Origin: G963555815 sp965249615 [NCBI: bacterium]
Lineage (GTDB): Bacteria > UBA8248 > JACPRG01
Assembly: GCA_965249615.1 (NCBI GenBank)
Contig: CBDFMI010000004.1
Span: 124,001-188,000 of the forward strand
Direction: 5' to 3'
Length of the DNA: 64,000 nt
Every line of letters begins with the position of its first letter. The first letter of the stretch is position 1. Shown piece after piece: positions 60,794 through 64,000 of this stretch. The position numbers and the translations under genes were made by a program. Under the pieces are notes generated by a model that worked only from the letters and a program-made list of their open reading frames with translations, was not told the DNA's origin and did no database searches.

Positions 60794-62614
60794 GTGAAAC
60801 GAGATCTCATGGGGACCCTGAAAGAGCGGGTCCTTTTAGCAGACGGGGCAGTGGGGACCCTCCTCTTCGGACGTGGGGTTGAGATGAGTCAATGTCTGGA
60901 GAGCCTGAACCTCACGGACCCCGATCTCATCCGTTCCCTCCACCGTTCTTACATCGAGGCGGGGGCCGACATCATTGCGGCCAACAGCTTTGGGTGCAAC
61001 CGCCTGAGGCTGGAGAAGCACAATCTGGATGCCGACGCCCGCCAGATCGCCAAAAGAGCGGCTGAGATCGCCCGGGAGGCAGCGGGGGAGGACATCTTTG
61101 TGGCAGGGAGCGTTGGGCCCCTGGGGGCCCTCCTCAAGCCCTACGGAGACCTAGACAGTGACGAGGCCTACGCCCTCTTCGCCGAGCCCATCGCGGGTCT
61201 TCTCGAGGGGGGCGCCGATGCCATCCTGGTGGAGACCTTCATCGATTTGGAGGAGGCCAAGGCCGCGGTCCGAGCCGCCCGCGACCTTCACGCCCCCGCC
61301 ATCATCTGTCAGCTGGCCTTCACTGAAGAGGGGAGGACACTCCTCGGGGCGACGCCCGCCTCCCTCCTCAGCGCCATGGAGGGTGACGCCTTGGTCCTGG
61401 GGGCGAATTGTGGGATGGGTCCCGAGGGAATGCTCCACTTTGTGGAAGACCTGTGCTCCAAAACCCAAGGGGCGATCTCCGTCATGCCCAACGCGGGATT
61501 TCCCCAACAGGTGGAAGGTCGGATTATCTATCTCACGACGCCGGACTATTTTGCCCACTACTGTCTCCAGTACGTGGAGGCGGGGGCGAACATCGTCGGG
61601 GGATGTTGCGGCACTACCGCCCCACACATCACAGCCGCCCGAAAGGCCTTGGACAAGAGGGAAAGGTGCCCTGTAGTGCGCCGATCCCCCCAGTCGGGGG
61701 TGGCCCTGGAGAAGACCTCCGCCCAGCCGGAGAACCCGCTCCTGCGGGCCCTCCAGTCCAAGTTTGTCACCACGGTTGAGATCGGCCCCCCTCGCGGCGC
61801 CGAGGTCTCAAAGGTGGTGACGGGGGCCTCGCGCCTGAAGGCGAGAGGGGTCCAGGCCCTCAACGTGACGGATGGGGCCATGGGCCGGGTCCGGATGAGC
61901 CCCACCGCCATCGCCCGTCTCATTCGTGAGAAGGTGGGCCTTGAGATCATCCTGCATTTCACCTGCCGAGACCGAAACCTCATCGGGCTCCAGGCGGAGC
62001 TCCTAGGGGCCTACGCACTGGGCGTGCGAAACATCCTGGCCCTGACAGGGGATCCGCCAAGCCTCCCCGGGGTTCCTAAGGTGACCGGGGTCTTTGACGT
62101 GAAGGCCTCCGGCCTCGTCCGGCTCATCAACCAGTTGAACCGCGGTGAGGATACGGCGGGGAAATCCATCGGTGAGGCGACGGGTCTTTCCGTAGGCGTG
62201 GCGGCGAACCCCGGGGCCGGTGACCTCGAGCTCGAGGTGAAGCGGCTTCGGGACAAGATCGCCGCCGGGGCTGACTTCATTCATACCCAGGCGGTCTTCG
62301 ACCTGGACCTGTTCGATCGGTTCTTGGAGCGGGCGGAACCCCTTGGGGTTCCCATCCTGGCCGGGGTCCTGCCCCTAAAAACCTCCAGGAGCGCCGAATA
62401 TCTCCACAACGAGGTCCCGGGAATCCTCGTCCCCGACGCCATCCGAACGCGGCTTTCCAATGCCAAGACCCCTGAGGCTGAGGTGGAAGTGGGGATCGAG
62501 ATCGCCCGAGGCCTCCTCAAAAATCTTCGCAGTCGAACGGCCGGCGCTTGCCTCATGACCCCCACAAATGATTTTGACTTCATCCTCAAGCTCCTCGAGG
62601 GCGTTCCCCTCTGA
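60794..62614 (+). CDS. Homocysteine S-methyltransferase / methylenetetrahydrofolate reductase fusion
   Basis: 606 residues. The N-terminal domain is homocysteine methyltransferase, with zinc Cys206 (NCGMG) and Cys271-272 (GGCCGTT). From about 325 the C-terminal domain is MTHFR: FVTTVEIGPPRGAE, NVTDGAMGRVRMS, LALTGDPPSLPG and DFIHTQAVFD. It is the YitJ-like arrangement, giving 5-methyl-THF and methionine. GTG start; an ATG five codons on is an alternative. Confidence 0.94.
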   Translation: MKRDLMGTLKERVLLADGAVGTLLFGRGVEMSQCLESLNLTDPDLIRSLHRSYIEAGADIIAANSFGCNRLRLEKHNLDADARQIAKRAAEIAREAAGEDIFVAGSVGPLGALLKPYGDLDSDEAYALFAEPIAGLLEGGADAILVETFIDLEEAKAAVRAARDLHAPAIICQLAFTEEGRTLLGATPASLLSAMEGDALVLGANCGMGPEGMLHFVEDLCSKTQGAISVMPNAGFPQQVEGRIIYLTTPDYFAHYCLQYVEAGANIVGGCCGTTAPHITAARKALDKRERCPVVRRSPQSGVALEKTSAQPENPLLRALQSKFVTTVEIGPPRGAEVSKVVTGASRLKARGVQALNVTDGAMGRVRMSPTAIARLIREKVGLEIILHFTCRDRNLIGLQAELLGAYALGVRNILALTGDPPSLPGVPKVTGVFDVKASGLVRLINQLNRGEDTAGKSIGEATGLSVGVAANPGAGDLELEVKRLRDKIAAGADFIHTQAVFDLDLFDRFLERAEPLGVPILAGVLPLKTSRSAEYLHNEVPGILVPDAIRTRLSNAKTPEAEVEVGIEIARGLLKNLRSRTAGACLMTPTNDFDFILKLLEGVPL

Positions 62615-62646
62615 TCCTGCATGTGACTTCGAGAGGAGGTGCGAAG

Positions 62647-63537
62647 ATGAACAGGAGGTGCAAGGGAAAGGACCTCCGTTCCGGATGGGCTCGAGGAGGA
62701 GTTTTTGTCTTTTTCCTGCTGGGTGTGTTTCTCGTTTCGGTCTCTTTGGCTCAGACCCCTCCGGGTTTCCCGGACTTTGGGAACAAGACAATAGGGCCGG
62801 CCCTCGAACAGCTGGAGGACCCCCGTAAAATCCCCTTTTCGGACTTTTGGGAGAAAGAAGGGGAACTCTGGGCCAAGATTGTCGAGATCATCGAGGCCCT
62901 CCGTCTCATTGATGAGCGGCTACTTCCTCTGGAAAAGAAGAAAGAGGAGGTGGTTTCAGCCTTGCGGGACCTTCGCAGACAAGACATTTCTCAGGTGGAA
63001 CAGGCACCCCGCCTTCGCGCCCTTGAGGGGATCGCAAAATCCACCAAGCCTCTCGCTGAACAGAGGACCCGGCTCACGGTCAAGCTCTCCACCCTCCTTG
63101 TCAGTTGGAATCTCCTTCAGACCCAGGCCCCGGATCAGTTTGAGAGGGAAGGGGCCAAGTTCCGGCGGGTTGTCGCCGCCGACGTCGTGGGCCGATTCGT
63201 GAAGAGTTTTCGAAGGGCGGACGCCACGGCTGTTTCAAAACTCCTTCTCCGGGGGGGGCAGGTCAATGAGCGCTGGGACCAAAGGGGCTATAAAGGTCAC
63301 CTGACGGAGCTCTTCGAGACAAACGAGGTGCAGGAATTTCGCATTCCAGATTGGACGCTCCGAGAGGTGAACCCTTACACCATACAGGTGGAGGGACGAT
63401 ATATTTTAAAGATAGCGAAGAAGCCCGAAGGAGAGGAAAAACCCGTCCCTCCTAAGACGGAAGAGGATGATCTCGTTTTTGTAATCCACGAGGTCTCGGG
63501 CGAATGGCTCATCTCAAACCTGACGGGAGCCCCCTGA
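62647..63537 (+). CDS. Secreted protein of unknown function
   Basis: 296 residues, ATG after GAGGAGG. A signal peptide (hydrophobic about 19-36, cleavage near LAQ|TP). A Leu/Lys/Glu-rich helical region (about 75-140, LLPLEKKKEEVVSALRDLRRQ) precedes a SnoaL/NTF2-like C-terminal domain (from about 185, VVGRFVKSFRRADATAVSKLL ... GEWLISNL). The NTF2-like part is a tentative guess. Periplasmic. Confidence 0.6.
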   Translation: MNRRCKGKDLRSGWARGGVFVFFLLGVFLVSVSLAQTPPGFPDFGNKTIGPALEQLEDPRKIPFSDFWEKEGELWAKIVEIIEALRLIDERLLPLEKKKEEVVSALRDLRRQDISQVEQAPRLRALEGIAKSTKPLAEQRTRLTVKLSTLLVSWNLLQTQAPDQFEREGAKFRRVVAADVVGRFVKSFRRADATAVSKLLLRGGQVNERWDQRGYKGHLTELFETNEVQEFRIPDWTLREVNPYTIQVEGRYILKIAKKPEGEEKPVPPKTEEDDLVFVIHEVSGEWLISNLTGAP

Positions 63538-63571
63538 GGCCGTTCGCCTAAGCCCCCTATTCTAGGGTGAG

Positions 63572-64000
63572 ATGATGCACGTTAAAGAGCTGAAAGCGCC
63601 TTCTGACGACGGAAGCCCCCGTTCAAGCCAGGGTCCTTCCCCCGAGGGACCGATGTTCTCTCGGGTATCTACTGCTCCAGATGAGACAATGCTTTTCGAC
63701 GCCTATTCTCGGGCGGTGGTTCGAGCCGTTGAGCAGACCTCCCCTGCCGTGGTCCACATCCACCGGGGAGGGTCCAGGAAAAAGGCTGAAACTCGGTCAG
63801 GGCGGAGTGACCGAGGCTCAGGCTCCGGTGTCGTATTCGCCCCCGATGGATTTATCCTGACCAATGACCATGTGGTTCGGGGGGCGCGCTCCCTCTCTAT
63901 CAGCCTCAATGACGGCCGAAGCGTGGAGGCGAAGGTCCTGGGGGAAGACCCCCCGACGGACCTGGCCGTCCTCCGGGCGGAGGCCACTGATTTAACCGCC
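63572..64000 (+). CDS. HtrA/DegP-type trypsin-like serine protease, N-terminal part
   Basis: 143 codons before the window end. GSGSGVVFAPDGFILTNDHVV contains the catalytic His (TNDHV), and DPPTDLAVLRAE contains the catalytic Asp. The serine GNSGGP and PDZ are beyond the window. The first 35 residues are hydrophilic with no signal peptide or membrane helix, so this copy may be cytoplasmic or start elsewhere. ATG 63572 (second ATG 63575) follows AGGGTGAG. Confidence 0.85.
   Translation, partial: MMHVKELKAPSDDGSPRSSQGPSPEGPMFSRVSTAPDETMLFDAYSRAVVRAVEQTSPAVVHIHRGGSRKKAETRSGRSDRGSGSGVVFAPDGFILTNDHVVRGARSLSISLNDGRSVEAKVLGEDPPTDLAVLRAEATDLTA

Noticed and set aside
1-64000. tRNA, rRNA, CRISPR, transposase, integrase and phage genes
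   Set aside because: I looked for these in intergenic stretches and reading frames and saw none; tRNA absence should be confirmed with a covariance search.

Overview
The window is 64 kb of gene-dense, high-GC bacterial chromosome (roughly 60% GC by eye). It has no rRNA, no tRNA I could recognise, no CRISPR array, no phage and no insertion sequence. The organism is a diderm. Evidence is a D15/BamA-type outer-membrane barrel, an RfaE-type heptose kinase, a lipoprotein and a complete set of hopanoid genes (squalene-hopene cyclase plus HpnG). Prenyl chemistry (UbiX, an IspH-UbiA fusion), myo-inositol synthesis, a MoxR/DUF58/BatA/DUF4159 operon and a DUF3090/SCO1664-type pair (best known from Actinobacteria and Chloroflexi) point to an under-sampled deep lineage of the NC10, Nitrospirota, Tectomicrobia or Acidobacteriota kind. 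I cannot place it further from sequence alone.

Layout. 1-4.3 kb (minus): division and cell-wall cluster mraZ - Flp-type pilin (a 53-codon gene that is easy to miss) - rsmH - ftsL - ftsI - murE (cut by the window edge), driven by a near-consensus promoter. 4.4-8.5 kb (minus): CobS-like membrane protein, panB with a terminator-like leader, leucyl aminopeptidase, ubiX. 8.7-18.7 kb (plus): GlcD-type oxidase, hopanoid genes, membrane sulfatase-fold hydrolase, outer-membrane barrel, heptose-kinase-like PfkB protein, inositol-phosphatase family protein. 18.8-20.2 kb (minus): PI-kinase-like and DUF3090 pair. 20.4-31.3 kb: surface-glycan region with a NodU-type carbamoyltransferase, a nucleotide-sugar reductase, a methyltransferase and four GT-C/GT39-type membrane glycosyltransferases. 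One of these and the reductase are interrupted by single-base frameshifts at short homopolymer runs. 31.3-33.2 kb (minus): inositol-3-phosphate synthase and a glutaredoxin.

33.4-39.4 kb (plus): tryptophan genes trpE-trpG-(DUF4330)-trpD-trpC. A textbook attenuator precedes them: promoter, a leader peptide with three consecutive Trp codons, and a GC-rich hairpin with a T-tract. 39.5-43.6 kb: secreted protein, radical SAM protein, lysine-2,3-aminomutase family protein, metallo-beta-lactamase-fold hydrolase and a small unknown gene. 43.8-58.3 kb (plus): one long, tightly packed operon with a MEMO protein carrying a PqqD-like N-terminal domain, a DUF4175 membrane/coiled-coil giant, an HExxH-TPR protease-like lipoprotein or secreted protein, MoxR ATPase, DUF58, BatA/vWA, a Tat-exported DUF4159 protein, a second vWA membrane protein and a lipoprotein. 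58.4-64 kb (plus): phosphodiesterase, the IspH-UbiA fusion, a homocysteine methyltransferase/MTHFR fusion, a secreted unknown and the start of an HtrA-type protease.

The strongest candidates for something new are the MEMO-to-lipoprotein operon, the IspH-UbiA fusion, the Flp pilin inside the division cluster, the CobS homologue whose catalytic acids have all been swapped, the GT39 enzyme with an EF-hand in its periplasmic insert, and the trp and panB leaders.
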